Shown here: positions 36,751 to 45,695 of the stretch, piece by piece
Position numbering within the stretch: the first letter of the stretch is position 1
How the letters are laid out: every line of letters begins with the position of its first letter
Source: Eubacteriaceae bacterium
GTDB lineage: Bacteria; Bacillota; Clostridia; Lachnospirales; Lachnospiraceae
NCBI GenBank assembly: GCA_902362455.1
Contig: CABIWJ010000008.1
Location: forward strand, 104,496 to 168,495
DNA: 64,000 nucleotides
Direction of reading: 5' to 3'
Translations under genes and position numbers: made by a program
Notes under the pieces: generated by a model
What the model saw: the letters and a program-made list of their open reading frames with translations, nothing else
The model's database searches: none
What the model was told of the DNA's origin: nothing

Positions 36751-37575
36751 TTGAAACATAATTTTAATGAGCATGAAAACAATTTAATTAATTCAAATCC
36801 TGAATTTAAAAACATCATTGATTCTATTGATGCTGAATATTCTATGTCCATAATAAAACTTACTCACGAATTTGGCAATGCACTTACGCTTGTTAATAGT
36901 TCTTTACAAATTATAGAATCCAGCCATCCCGAAGTCAAGCGATTCAAATATTGGGCTTCCACTATGGGTGACGTTCACTATCTTGTTAATCTTATTTCAG
37001 AGTTATCCTTTTATAATCATAGCGATAAACTTAATCTTGAAACTATTGATATAGTTTCATTAATTCAATCTGTAATTAACTCTTATAAAAGTACCACTTC
37101 TGAAAACGTGATATCTAATGGTAAAACGCTTTGTAATAACATAACTTCTAAAACAAATTCTGCTGAAGATGAACATTCAAATGATAAATGTAATATACCT
37201 AAAATTCATTATAATCTATCATGTTTAACACCTATCCCCGAAATCACCGCGGATAATACTAAATTAAAACAGGTATTCATAAATCTGGTTAAAAATGCTT
37301 ATGAAGCTCTTGATTTTTCTAAATCAAGTCCATCAATATGCGTAGAATTAAGTTGTAATAATTCTAATCTCACTATTTCTATTAAAGATAATGGTCAGGG
37401 TATATCTCCTGAACACTTAACAAATATATTTTCTCCAATGGTTTCTTATAAATCTAATGGCACCGGACTTGGTTTGCCAATTTCAAAAAAAATTATCGAA
37501 AGTCATAATGGTACAATATCTGTCGATTCAGCCATCGGAATCGGTACAACATTTATTATAACCCTTCCTGTTTAA
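36751..37575 (+). CDS. Soluble sensor histidine kinase without a recognisable sensor domain
   Basis: A 274-aa protein. The H-box is LTHEFGNALTLVNSSLQIIE (His near residue 33), the N-box KQVFINLVKNAYEAL (about 180), G1 IKDNGQGIS and G2 GTGLGLPISKKIIESHNGTI. There is no membrane helix and only about 30 residues before the H-box, so it must sense through a partner or in the cytoplasm. No response regulator is next to it, i.e. it is an orphan kinase. Orphan kinases of clostridia often feed Spo0A; that is inference only. It starts at an ATG/TTG near 36751 with GGGGG before it. Confidence 0.88.
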   Translation: MKHNFNEHENNLINSNPEFKNIIDSIDAEYSMSIIKLTHEFGNALTLVNSSLQIIESSHPEVKRFKYWASTMGDVHYLVNLISELSFYNHSDKLNLETIDIVSLIQSVINSYKSTTSENVISNGKTLCNNITSKTNSAEDEHSNDKCNIPKIHYNLSCLTPIPEITADNTKLKQVFINLVKNAYEALDFSKSSPSICVELSCNNSNLTISIKDNGQGISPEHLTNIFSPMVSYKSNGTGLGLPISKKIIESHNGTISVDSAIGIGTTFIITLPV

Positions 37576-37597
37576 ATTCTATACACCTTATATAACA

Positions 37598-38590
37598 CTA
37601 ACTGAACGGAAATATCACATCTAACATTCTTAGTGTTTTGAAATTTCCCTTCGCTGTCATCTCACCCGTCATAAATGCTCTTTGGAATGTAAATCTTCCT
37701 TTCAATATATTTTCTAAAGATTCACTCTTAAGCTTAGCTAAAACATCTACATCAAGTGTCTTTTCATATTTACATTTCAACTCATTATTGTCTATGTTTA
37801 GAACAAGTGTCTTTTTCTTATCCTCAATTATAAATGCATAACTTGCTGAAAAATTATCTTGTTCAACAAAGTAGTCTTTAAATCGGCTGATATAGTCATC
37901 TTCAACATTGACATCCTGTTTGCTCAACATTCCTTTGAACATTGTTGTAAGTTCTTCTATATCCTCTTTCTGTTTTTTCACATATGTATCATCTGCTGCA
38001 TATTTAGATAATTGCTCCGTTTCCTGTGGTGTCAGATCTAATGTATCCTTTATAAGATTTTGTTTAATAGCTGCACTACTTGATGGTAAAGGTTTTCTCT
38101 TTTGAGAAATTGTTCTGTATAAGTTTTCTGTCTTCTTCTCTATTATTTCTCCATATTCCTTATTCATCTCAAAATCAACTGGCTCTTTAACATATGCACA
38201 TATTCCGGAACATGGCATACCTCCTAATAATTCCCACGCACTTTTTATATCCGTAAGTGCTTCTTTTTCTCCATAAGTTGTTGAAATAATTACAGGAGCC
38301 ATATATAACTTACTTATCTTTTCTTTATCACCATACAGCCAGCATGCATCCAGAAATTCCTGCATATATCCGCCTATTCCATGCCATTCTACACTTGCTG
38401 CAAGAATAATTCCATCTGCTTCCTTCAAAGTCTGTGGTAATGTTGTAATTGAACTCTTTAATTCAAATAAATTATATCTATTAAAATTTACTCTCAATTC
38501 TTCCAGTACTTTTTCAATTCTGGTTAATACATATAATGTAGGATCCTCTATCAGTCCTCTTCCACCATAATATATGTTTATATTCATCAT
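37598..38590 (-). CDS. Flavodoxin-like/SCP2-like fusion protein
   Basis: A 330-aa protein. The first 160 residues have the NADPH-dependent FMN reductase/flavodoxin-like pattern (INIYYGGRGLIEDPTLYVLT, EADGIILAASVEWHGIGGYM, MAPVIISTTYGEKEAL). A helical linker follows. The last 110 residues have the SCP2 sterol-carrier pattern: SASYAFIIEDKKKTLVLNID, KLKSESLENILKGRFTFQRA, then FMTGEMTAKGNFKTLRMLDV. Such fusions occur in clostridia. It may bind FMN and a lipid-like ligand. There are two ATG codons in a row at the start; no strong ribosome binding site. Confidence 0.75.
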   Translation of the reverse strand: MMNINIYYGGRGLIEDPTLYVLTRIEKVLEELRVNFNRYNLFELKSSITTLPQTLKEADGIILAASVEWHGIGGYMQEFLDACWLYGDKEKISKLYMAPVIISTTYGEKEALTDIKSAWELLGGMPCSGICAYVKEPVDFEMNKEYGEIIEKKTENLYRTISQKRKPLPSSSAAIKQNLIKDTLDLTPQETEQLSKYAADDTYVKKQKEDIEELTTMFKGMLSKQDVNVEDDYISRFKDYFVEQDNFSASYAFIIEDKKKTLVLNIDNNELKCKYEKTLDVDVLAKLKSESLENILKGRFTFQRAFMTGEMTAKGNFKTLRMLDVIFPFS

Positions 38591-38664
38591 ATCGTATCTG
38601 CACTATTTAAAATGTGTGTGCAACTCCTTCCACAATTTTATCTGTTTTTATTTTAATATAACAA

Positions 38665-39699
38665 TTACTGATTTTCAATATTCTTTCTATTTACCAATAA
38701 ATAACTTACAATTCCACATATCATTCCTGTCACGAATCCACCTATGTGTGCAATATTGTCCACATTTCCACTATTCTGACCAGCCATAATAAGTAATATT
38801 AATACCAGCCCCATTTTACTAAATGCTGACATATTTTTTCTTCTACCTTCAACAATTCTTACTAATAATGCTCCCATAACTCCATAAATTGCGCCCGAAG
38901 CACCTGCTGATATACTATATCCCCCGATTGACTGCTGATATAATACAGATGATAAACTGGCAAATATTCCACTTACCACATATATAATAGTAAATCTTAT
39001 TTTTCCATAAAATTTCTCTGCTTCACTTCCTAATAAATATAAAGAAAACATATTATTCAAAAGGTGTGCAAAACCAAAATGCATAAACATACATGTCACA
39101 AGCCGGTAATATTCATGTTTCTGAAACACATTGGCATAATATAATGCTCCATGTTTTAACATAAATAATGTATTTTCTGTTGAACCCATATACTCTAGTA
39201 TAAAGAAATATACAATATTCATAGCCATTAAAATTATAGTTATCCATGGATATTCTTTTCTTGTATTTTTTTTATTATATTGAGTCTTGTTGCTTTGATT
39301 ACCAGAAATTACTACTTCGATTTTATTTCTTAACGCATCAAAATCTTCCGGTTGGTTTTCAAAAATTATAAGCCTCCTGCATATGGTGTCAATTATCCAG
39401 ACCTTTGCTTTTCCTTCACAGAATACTTTATGCTTTTCAAGATTATCACTGTTAATTATGAAAATTATATTTACATCTTTCATTCCTGAAAACAAAAATT
39501 TTCTTTCTATCTGAAATGATATATTATCTAAGTCATCAGTATTAAATTTATCAATAACTTTTTCATCTATACAGCCAATAATATTCATTATTCCCGCATC
39601 CTCATTCTTCTTAGCAAAGAAATTTATATATGGCAGATTTGTTGGCATCACCAAATATCCATTATCTCTAAAAACATAATAGACTTCATTAATATTCAA
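38665..39699 (-). CDS. Rhomboid family intramembrane serine protease
   Basis: A 344-aa protein. The N-terminal 145 residues are cytoplasmic and soluble. Then come six or seven helices with the rhomboid motifs MHFGFAHLLNNMFSLYLLG, GASGAIYGVMGALL (catalytic Ser near residue 267) and AHIGGFVTGMICGIV (catalytic His near 320). It cleaves membrane proteins within the bilayer. The N-terminal domain resembles that of Firmicute GluP/YqgP-like rhomboids only in position. It is located between the flavodoxin-SCP2 gene and the Tad pilus locus. Confidence 0.93.
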   Translation of the reverse strand: MNINEVYYVFRDNGYLVMPTNLPYINFFAKKNEDAGIMNIIGCIDEKVIDKFNTDDLDNISFQIERKFLFSGMKDVNIIFIINSDNLEKHKVFCEGKAKVWIIDTICRRLIIFENQPEDFDALRNKIEVVISGNQSNKTQYNKKNTRKEYPWITIILMAMNIVYFFILEYMGSTENTLFMLKHGALYYANVFQKHEYYRLVTCMFMHFGFAHLLNNMFSLYLLGSEAEKFYGKIRFTIIYVVSGIFASLSSVLYQQSIGGYSISAGASGAIYGVMGALLVRIVEGRRKNMSAFSKMGLVLILLIMAGQNSGNVDNIAHIGGFVTGMICGIVSYLLVNRKNIENQ

Positions 39700-39844
39700 A
39701 ATTATTCCTGCCTTTCCATAAGCAATTTATATCTTTACTCTTTTTGATACTAATCTTAATATTATATGCATTTTACCTTAACACTAATATTTTTTGATGT
39801 CAATTAAATCTATTAATTTGTATATTAATTTTCCTAATTGTAAG

Positions 39845-41095
39845 TTATTTAAATATATAGTCTAATGATGCAATTGTAATTTTATCTCCAATCGATATTT
39901 CAATTTTATCATAAGGATTTAATCTTTCGCCATTAACAAATGTTCCATTTCTTGAATTTAAATCCTCTATTGTAAAACTGTCAGCTTCATTATCTATCCG
40001 TACATGAATTCTGCTCACTGATTTATCTTCAATTATTTCATCAACCTTTCCGCTAGTCTTGCCTATTGTAAATGGATATTCATTAATTACTATATCATCA
40101 TAATCACACAGGCTGAATAACTTTCTTTTTTTATCCTTAATTATATCTGATATTAAAACAGTTTCTCCCTCACTAACATTTTCATCTTCATATTTCATTA
40201 CAGGTTCTTCGTCACAAACTGGCTCATTTTCTCTTACACATATTTCTTTTTTTATAACCTTTGTATCTTTAAAGTTTCTGGTATTTAAAAATTTCGTAAA
40301 TTTACCAAACAAACTATTATTATCACTATGTTTATTATCTATACTGTAATTTGCCTCTTCACCAACAATACTTTTTATTTCATCTCTGGTATTAATTTGT
40401 TCATTGAGATAATTAAACTTTTCATTCTTATATTTATCTTTTTCTCCCTCTATATCATTTATATTTGATATGCCATAGTCAGAATATGTATCGTCTTGAT
40501 TTTCATATGCGTTTATATCCGGTTCTGTATCCGGCACTGTATACTTTACCCTTTCTAATGTCACATTAATATACTGTTCTATCTGATATAATGAAAAATT
40601 CACTTTGCTACACATTTCCATAATACCATATGTTAACTCCACTGCCTTATAATCGTTGTGTTCTACTAATACAACTATATCCTGCAACATTTTTCTAAAT
40701 GAGTTCTCAAATGAGTTCTCATTATTTGGATAATAACAATAATAAACTTTCTTAGTATCTACATCAAAATATATAAAATCTAAATCTAACAAAATACTAT
40801 TAATGTCCAACAAATATTCCCTTAATTCTTTTCCAAGTGATATAATTCCCTCTATTAATATTTTAACATCTTCATACTTAATCTTATTCCTTGAAAATAA
40901 ATCTCTTACACTTTGTCTTGAAGATATTATATATGATAATTCACTTTCTCCATTTACACACCCTATATACATTTCGAGCAACCCACTTATCTTATTTCTC
41001 ATAATCATATTTATTCTATAATCATTTATTACAATATTACTATCTCTTATTATCATTAAGTTGTTATTAAACCCATGTCTATATACTATCTGCAT
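39845..41095 (-). CDS. DUF6382-FHA domain protein of the Tad locus
   Basis: A 416-aa cytoplasmic protein. Residues 1-190 match DUF6382 (MQIVYRHGFNNNLMIIRD, then LLDINSILLDLDFIYFDVDT and VYYCYYPN). A long charged linker follows. The C-terminal FHA domain (about 335-415) has FTIGK, KSVSRIHVRID and SRNGTFVNGERL, the phosphothreonine-binding residues. FHA domains recognise phosphothreonine, so the protein probably links the pilus machinery to a Ser/Thr kinase. It is the last gene of the Tad operon. No kinase gene is in the window. Confidence 0.87.
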   Translation of the reverse strand: MQIVYRHGFNNNLMIIRDSNIVINDYRINMIMRNKISGLLEMYIGCVNGESELSYIISSRQSVRDLFSRNKIKYEDVKILIEGIISLGKELREYLLDINSILLDLDFIYFDVDTKKVYYCYYPNNENSFENSFRKMLQDIVVLVEHNDYKAVELTYGIMEMCSKVNFSLYQIEQYINVTLERVKYTVPDTEPDINAYENQDDTYSDYGISNINDIEGEKDKYKNEKFNYLNEQINTRDEIKSIVGEEANYSIDNKHSDNNSLFGKFTKFLNTRNFKDTKVIKKEICVRENEPVCDEEPVMKYEDENVSEGETVLISDIIKDKKRKLFSLCDYDDIVINEYPFTIGKTSGKVDEIIEDKSVSRIHVRIDNEADSFTIEDLNSRNGTFVNGERLNPYDKIEISIGDKITIASLDYIFK

Positions 41096-41134
41096 ATTTA
41101 ACCTCTTTTCTTAATTTGCTATGCTAATTATTTT

Positions 41135-41578
41135 TTATCCAGCGATGTTGACGGTATCCATTGCAACCTTTGCTCTGACTATAAACATTCTATTGTCTTT
41201 ATCATACATAGTAATATTAATATTATCTGATTTTCTTATATTAAATATTGGTAATTCAAAAGACAAACTAGTTTTTATATTAGTTTTTTCATCATCCTTT
41301 TTTATATCTACACTTTTTATTTTTGCAATAATAACATCTGATTTTATCCTGTTTATGTAATCACTATATATTTCATTTTCACTTTTTTCATCTGTGTTGC
41401 AAATAATTCCATACTGTTGTGCTGCAGCCCTGACACAGATAATGTCATTCATATAAAAAACTAACATCATAATTGTAAGAACAACCATTATAATAATTGG
41501 AAACAACATTGACATTTCAATAGTCAGACTACCTGACAGATGCTTCTTAAATATTTTTATTTTTTTATCTGCTTTCAT
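41135..41578 (-). CDS. TadE-like pseudopilin
   Basis: A 147-aa protein with a short basic leader, then HLSGSLTIEMSMLFPIIIMV, a class III prepilin-type site (cleavage after G, Glu at +5) and one membrane helix. This is the TadE/TadF layout. The start at 41576-41578 (MKADKKIK) is chosen for GGAGG upstream and a short leader; an earlier ATG adds 18 residues. It would be processed by the TadV-like peptidase encoded just upstream in the operon. Confidence 0.83.
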   Translation of the reverse strand: MKADKKIKIFKKHLSGSLTIEMSMLFPIIIMVVLTIMMLVFYMNDIICVRAAAQQYGIICNTDEKSENEIYSDYINRIKSDVIIAKIKSVDIKKDDEKTNIKTSLSFELPIFNIRKSDNINITMYDKDNRMFIVRAKVAMDTVNIAG

Positions 41579-41715
41579 AATCTGATTCGCCTCCATCCTT
41601 GATTTTTTCACTTTACGTATGTATATTTTCATCTATATACCACACATATCTTTTATTCATTTCCTTTTTATTTTTATATATAATATATAATTGTAATCGT
41701 CCATAAAATATTTTT

Positions 41716-42126
41716 TTAAATACATAAAGCAATATATGAAAATAAAATAAATGGTACAAATGGGATTTTATATTTTTTATTCTTTTTTCTTATTAATAAC
41801 AATATTCCTCCAATTATAATAGTACTAAAAAGTGCATATATTAAAACCAATATTGTTTTTTTTAATCCCAGAAATATTCCGATTGTACTTAAAATAGCTG
41901 CATCTCCTTTACCGATTTCTTCATTTGTTACTATACTCGTTAACATAAGAAATATTCCAGGTAAAATTCCTAATATAATAGATAATATATCTGTTTTACT
42001 GATAAATATTTCATATATCAGGCCAACTAGTGCAACACTTATACACAATGAAATATTTACTTCTTTTTTTCTTAAATCAATCAAGGTACTTAGTATAAGA
42101 AATATTGTTATTACTATTGTTTTCAT
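41716..42126 (-). CDS. Prepilin peptidase, TadV/CpaA type
   Basis: A 136-aa membrane protein with about five helices. It has the two Asp motifs of A24 aspartyl prepilin peptidases: LSTLIDLRKKEV near the N-terminus and EEIGKGDAAILSTIG (GxGD) in the middle. It lacks the N-terminal methyltransferase domain of PilD, as do TadV proteins. GGAG lies 10 bases before the ATG at 42124-42126. It should process Flp1, both TadE-like proteins and perhaps the DUF5702 protein. Confidence 0.9.
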   Translation of the reverse strand: MKTIVITIFLILSTLIDLRKKEVNISLCISVALVGLIYEIFISKTDILSIILGILPGIFLMLTSIVTNEEIGKGDAAILSTIGIFLGLKKTILVLIYALFSTIIIGGILLLIRKKNKKYKIPFVPFILFSYIALCI

Positions 42127-42215
42127 TTTATTTAAACTCCATTTCAATCTTTTTATATATTCACAAACTAATCTCACACACTTAAATAAATTATTTTAAA
42201 TATTGACAATTATAT

Positions 42216-43265
42216 TTATTTTACTTCAGATTTCTTCTTACATCTGTTGCATATTTCCCTGTTTCCAACACTATTTATACTAATCTCAATAACATCTCGT
42301 ACAATTGAACTACACTTTTCATTGCAATGATAACTATCTCCATTATCTGTTATATACACAATATAATTCTCTGAGGGCAGCTTTTTTACACATCTTTCAC
42401 ATTTTTTGTATATTCCTCCATAGGAATTTCTTAACTCATTTAATTCACCAAATTTTACGTTGTGTACAGATAATTCTATATGTGTGCAATCTCTATATAG
42501 ATGATATACTTTTCCACTTTTGGTTATATAAACTTTTTGTAACCCTTCAGCTGCATTTTCACATATACTCTCACCTATCCAGCTTCTAAAGTAACACCTG
42601 TTTGCCATTCTCAGGCGTCCTCTTGATTTTCCTAATCTCCATACTTCTATTTTATAATAGACCTTTATATCATTTATTCCATCTTGGTTATTATTTATAT
42701 CAGACTCTCCAATACAAATTCCTAATATACCTCTAACTACATTAATATTCTCTGTATATTTTTTTACTTCATCTGTCAGAATCTTATTCCACACATAACC
42801 GGTATTTATTCCATTTATTAATATATCTTTATCATATTTGATAGTTTCAAACTTTTTCTTATTATCTATTAATCCTCCTGCTCTATCCTCAAGATACATA
42901 TATCTTCCAACTGCCTTTGCAGCATTATTAACATTATTCTGCATTATATTCTGGTAATTAAGCATTATAAAAAAATTAACAAATACAAGAATTGCATATA
43001 TAAATACTGGCAAAACCATTGATGCCTCGAGAGTCATACTTCCTGGTATCCACTTATCTTTTATTATTGAGGTTGATAAAAATGTGCTTTTATTACTGCC
43101 ACTCTTAATATTATTATCATTGTAACCGCAACCTTGAATCTGGAGAGTATTAACATTTAACGGGGGAGTATTTTTTTTATTCATTGTATTTTTTATACAT
43201 ATAGGCAACTTATTGATTAAATTTTTAGCACAACTAATACATTTTAACAGATAATAAAAGCACAT
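42216..43265 (-). CDS. TadE-like protein with two C-terminal Cys-rich modules
   Basis: A 349-aa protein. After a hydrophilic leader of about 75 residues comes WIPGSMTLEASMVLPVFIYA, a class III prepilin site (Glu at +5) and one membrane helix. The external part ends with two related modules: KVYITKSGKVYHLYRDCTHI with YKKCERCVKK, and YIVYITDNGDSYHCNEKCSS with REICNRCKKK. Each has YH, Cys and a CxxC pair, as if binding one zinc. The start at 43263-43265 has AGGGGTTGATAAAA before it. The leader is longer than is usual for TadE. Confidence 0.78.
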   Translation of the reverse strand: MCFYYLLKCISCAKNLINKLPICIKNTMNKKNTPPLNVNTLQIQGCGYNDNNIKSGSNKSTFLSTSIIKDKWIPGSMTLEASMVLPVFIYAILVFVNFFIMLNYQNIMQNNVNNAAKAVGRYMYLEDRAGGLIDNKKKFETIKYDKDILINGINTGYVWNKILTDEVKKYTENINVVRGILGICIGESDINNNQDGINDIKVYYKIEVWRLGKSRGRLRMANRCYFRSWIGESICENAAEGLQKVYITKSGKVYHLYRDCTHIELSVHNVKFGELNELRNSYGGIYKKCERCVKKLPSENYIVYITDNGDSYHCNEKCSSIVRDVIEISINSVGNREICNRCKKKSEVK

Positions 43266-43346
43266 TTTTATCAACCCCTTTCATTTATTTTAAATTTTTA
43301 CAATTAATGTAATTTATATAATTTATTACTTAACTATGTCTTTCTA

Positions 43347-45407
43347 CTAATAACCTGATGTCTGCTTTACTTTTATAATAAATTTATCCTCTTTATCTCT
43401 AATAATTTTTCTTGTAAAACCTATATCAGAAAATAATCTTTTTACTTTATATTCAGTATATAATGTAGCTTGTACAATACACTGTTTCATCTGAAAATTC
43501 ACGTTGTATTTATCCTGAATATTTAATTCCATTAAATCAAGCATTCTAATTACCTGTGTATATTTATCCTGCGAGATTAACATATATCTAAGATAATCTT
43601 CATATGTTAAACCACTCTCGACTTTATTTTTATTATTGTCTGAATTAAGACTTTTTAAATTTGATAACGATAAATTCCACTCATCCGTTTTCTTTATTAA
43701 ACTTACTTTTTCACCATCTAGCAGATTCCTTGCATCCACAACGGATTCTGCATATGACCAGGCTGCTATTATCAGAAATTGAGTAAGTCTTACTATTGCG
43801 GGCATACCAGTATAACCTACAATTGTTAGTGCTAATTCATATGCTTCATTTCTCTTTGTACTGTCCTTTAATAAAAATAGAAAATTAAAACCCTCTCTTA
43901 ACAAAATAATTTTATTAATACATTCTTTTAAATTATCTCTGTCACAATCATTTCCAAATAAAATATATTCTATCTCATAATTTAATTGTCCTTTTTTTTC
44001 TTCACTTATATAATCCTTAAATTTGTCAAAAATATATTGACCAACCAATATTTTTCTTAAAAGTTCCTTATCTCTCCCATAGTTCTTCCATTTATGTTCA
44101 GTGTCCTTATATGTATCTGACGATAATTTACTCTTATCTATAGTTTTATCTGATATATCTCCATTTACAACATATCCCATTACTCCATTTTTCTTCAACT
44201 TCTTAACAAAATCAACAACTTCATTTTTCTTCTTTGCAGCATCCTCAATTGAATAATTTACACTCAGGTTAAAATCATAGTCTATAATTTTTTCCTCTGC
44301 CACATAAATTGCCTTATATGAATCTTCTATTAATACATCTGCATTTTCATAATTTGATAACTTATTATAACTATAATCTAATTCATCAGTTCTTTCTGAT
44401 ATTAGAGACATAGAATTGCCTATTTTTTTTACTATTTCTTGTTGTTCCAATGTCATTTTCTTATTATTTTCTATGTTATAGTTATCCTTATCACTATTGA
44501 ACACCTCCTGTTTTAAATTTGTTATCTCCTCTTTCATAATTGAGTATAATTCATCTTGATAATTAGCTTTTTCTTTTTCTAATTTTGTATCCATATCATC
44601 AACATAGTCTTTTGCTAATCCTAAATTTTCAAAATATTTATCTGAATTAATTAATATATCCTGAATATTATTATCTAAAGTGCTCTTCCATTCTTTATAC
44701 TTTCTATACTCAATTATATACATATCAAACAAATTATCTCTTACCTGTCTGTTGTAATCATCTGTCGGTTCTATACTCTTAATCTCGTTTAACCTGTCCT
44801 TCATATTCTGAATGACTTCCTTTGGATTATATGGGCATTGCTTTATGGCATTAATATCATCAAATATATTCTTAACATTCACCTCCATGTCTGTAAGCCT
44901 GTCTGAACACACTTCTAAATTCTTGTTAAATTGTTCTATATCCTTATTTTGAGACAATGCACTGCTATTCTCAATTAGTCTGTCTATAACATCCTGGGCA
45001 ATTGCATTTTTCATATAATCACATATCTGGTCATATATTATTTCACCACCATTATCCATTACATTCTTCACAGTTTCTACTTTACTGTTATTATGTCTTA
45101 GACCTAATACATCATATATATTATATTTAAAGTCTTTTTTATAATTTGAGTTTTTATCTACATATTTTGTATAATCATTTAATAACTGTGTGTCATTCTT
45201 CCATAGAACCATAACTCCATAATCTTCAAATATTTCTCTTGCATAAGATGAAAATGTAGAATCTAACGCCATATATGTTATCTCGTTACATCTTGCGTAT
45301 GCACTTGATACTCTTGATATTTCAATCACTGTACAGACTAACGAGAAAATTAATAACATTATAAGAGACAAAAATACTGTAATGCTTCCTTTTGCCGTTT
45401 TTTTCAT
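43347..45407 (-). CDS. DUF5702 domain protein (TadG-like)
   Basis: A 686-aa protein. It starts MKKTAKGSITVFLSLIMLLI, a pilin-like N-terminal helix with a Gly before it but Phe instead of Glu at +5. A long, largely helical external region of over 600 residues follows (for example DDYNRQVRDNLFDMYIIEYR, KQEVFNSDKDNYNIENNKKM), then IVRLTQFLIIAAWSYAESVV, matching DUF5702. It is found in clostridial Tad loci, where it probably takes the place of TadG. GAGGAG precedes the ATG. Confidence 0.82.
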   Translation of the reverse strand: MKKTAKGSITVFLSLIMLLIFSLVCTVIEISRVSSAYARCNEITYMALDSTFSSYAREIFEDYGVMVLWKNDTQLLNDYTKYVDKNSNYKKDFKYNIYDVLGLRHNNSKVETVKNVMDNGGEIIYDQICDYMKNAIAQDVIDRLIENSSALSQNKDIEQFNKNLEVCSDRLTDMEVNVKNIFDDINAIKQCPYNPKEVIQNMKDRLNEIKSIEPTDDYNRQVRDNLFDMYIIEYRKYKEWKSTLDNNIQDILINSDKYFENLGLAKDYVDDMDTKLEKEKANYQDELYSIMKEEITNLKQEVFNSDKDNYNIENNKKMTLEQQEIVKKIGNSMSLISERTDELDYSYNKLSNYENADVLIEDSYKAIYVAEEKIIDYDFNLSVNYSIEDAAKKKNEVVDFVKKLKKNGVMGYVVNGDISDKTIDKSKLSSDTYKDTEHKWKNYGRDKELLRKILVGQYIFDKFKDYISEEKKGQLNYEIEYILFGNDCDRDNLKECINKIILLREGFNFLFLLKDSTKRNEAYELALTIVGYTGMPAIVRLTQFLIIAAWSYAESVVDARNLLDGEKVSLIKKTDEWNLSLSNLKSLNSDNNKNKVESGLTYEDYLRYMLISQDKYTQVIRMLDLMELNIQDKYNVNFQMKQCIVQATLYTEYKVKRLFSDIGFTRKIIRDKEDKFIIKVKQTSGY

Positions 45408-45449
45408 ACCCCTTATTTACTCCTCTGTTTTCTATAATATTTTATTGTT

Positions 45450-45665
45450 TTAAAAAGTATTTATTTTACTTGTTAACTTAGAAAATAATGTATTTACTAT
45501 TTTAGTTATTTGTGTTCTGAAGATAACAACAAGCCCAACTAAGACTATTATTATTAAAATTACTTCCACAACACCCATACCTGAATTATCACTCATTAAT
45601 TGATTGAATCGTGCTTTATAATATAAATTGTTAATTGATTTATAAATTTTGTTTTTTAATTTCAT
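45450..45665 (-). CDS. Flp1-like pilin
   Basis: A 71-aa protein. After a 30-residue leader comes LMSDNSGMGVVEVILIIIVL: cleavage after Gly would leave MGVVE with Glu at +5, then one membrane helix and a short tail. This is the Flp1-like major pilin of clostridial Tad systems. It is the only small pilin in the locus. GAGGATATAT precedes the ATG. Confidence 0.9.
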   Translation of the reverse strand: MKLKNKIYKSINNLYYKARFNQLMSDNSGMGVVEVILIIIVLVGLVVIFRTQITKIVNTLFSKLTSKINTF

Positions 45666-45695
45666 ATATATCCTCTACTTTCATATTTAATATCT

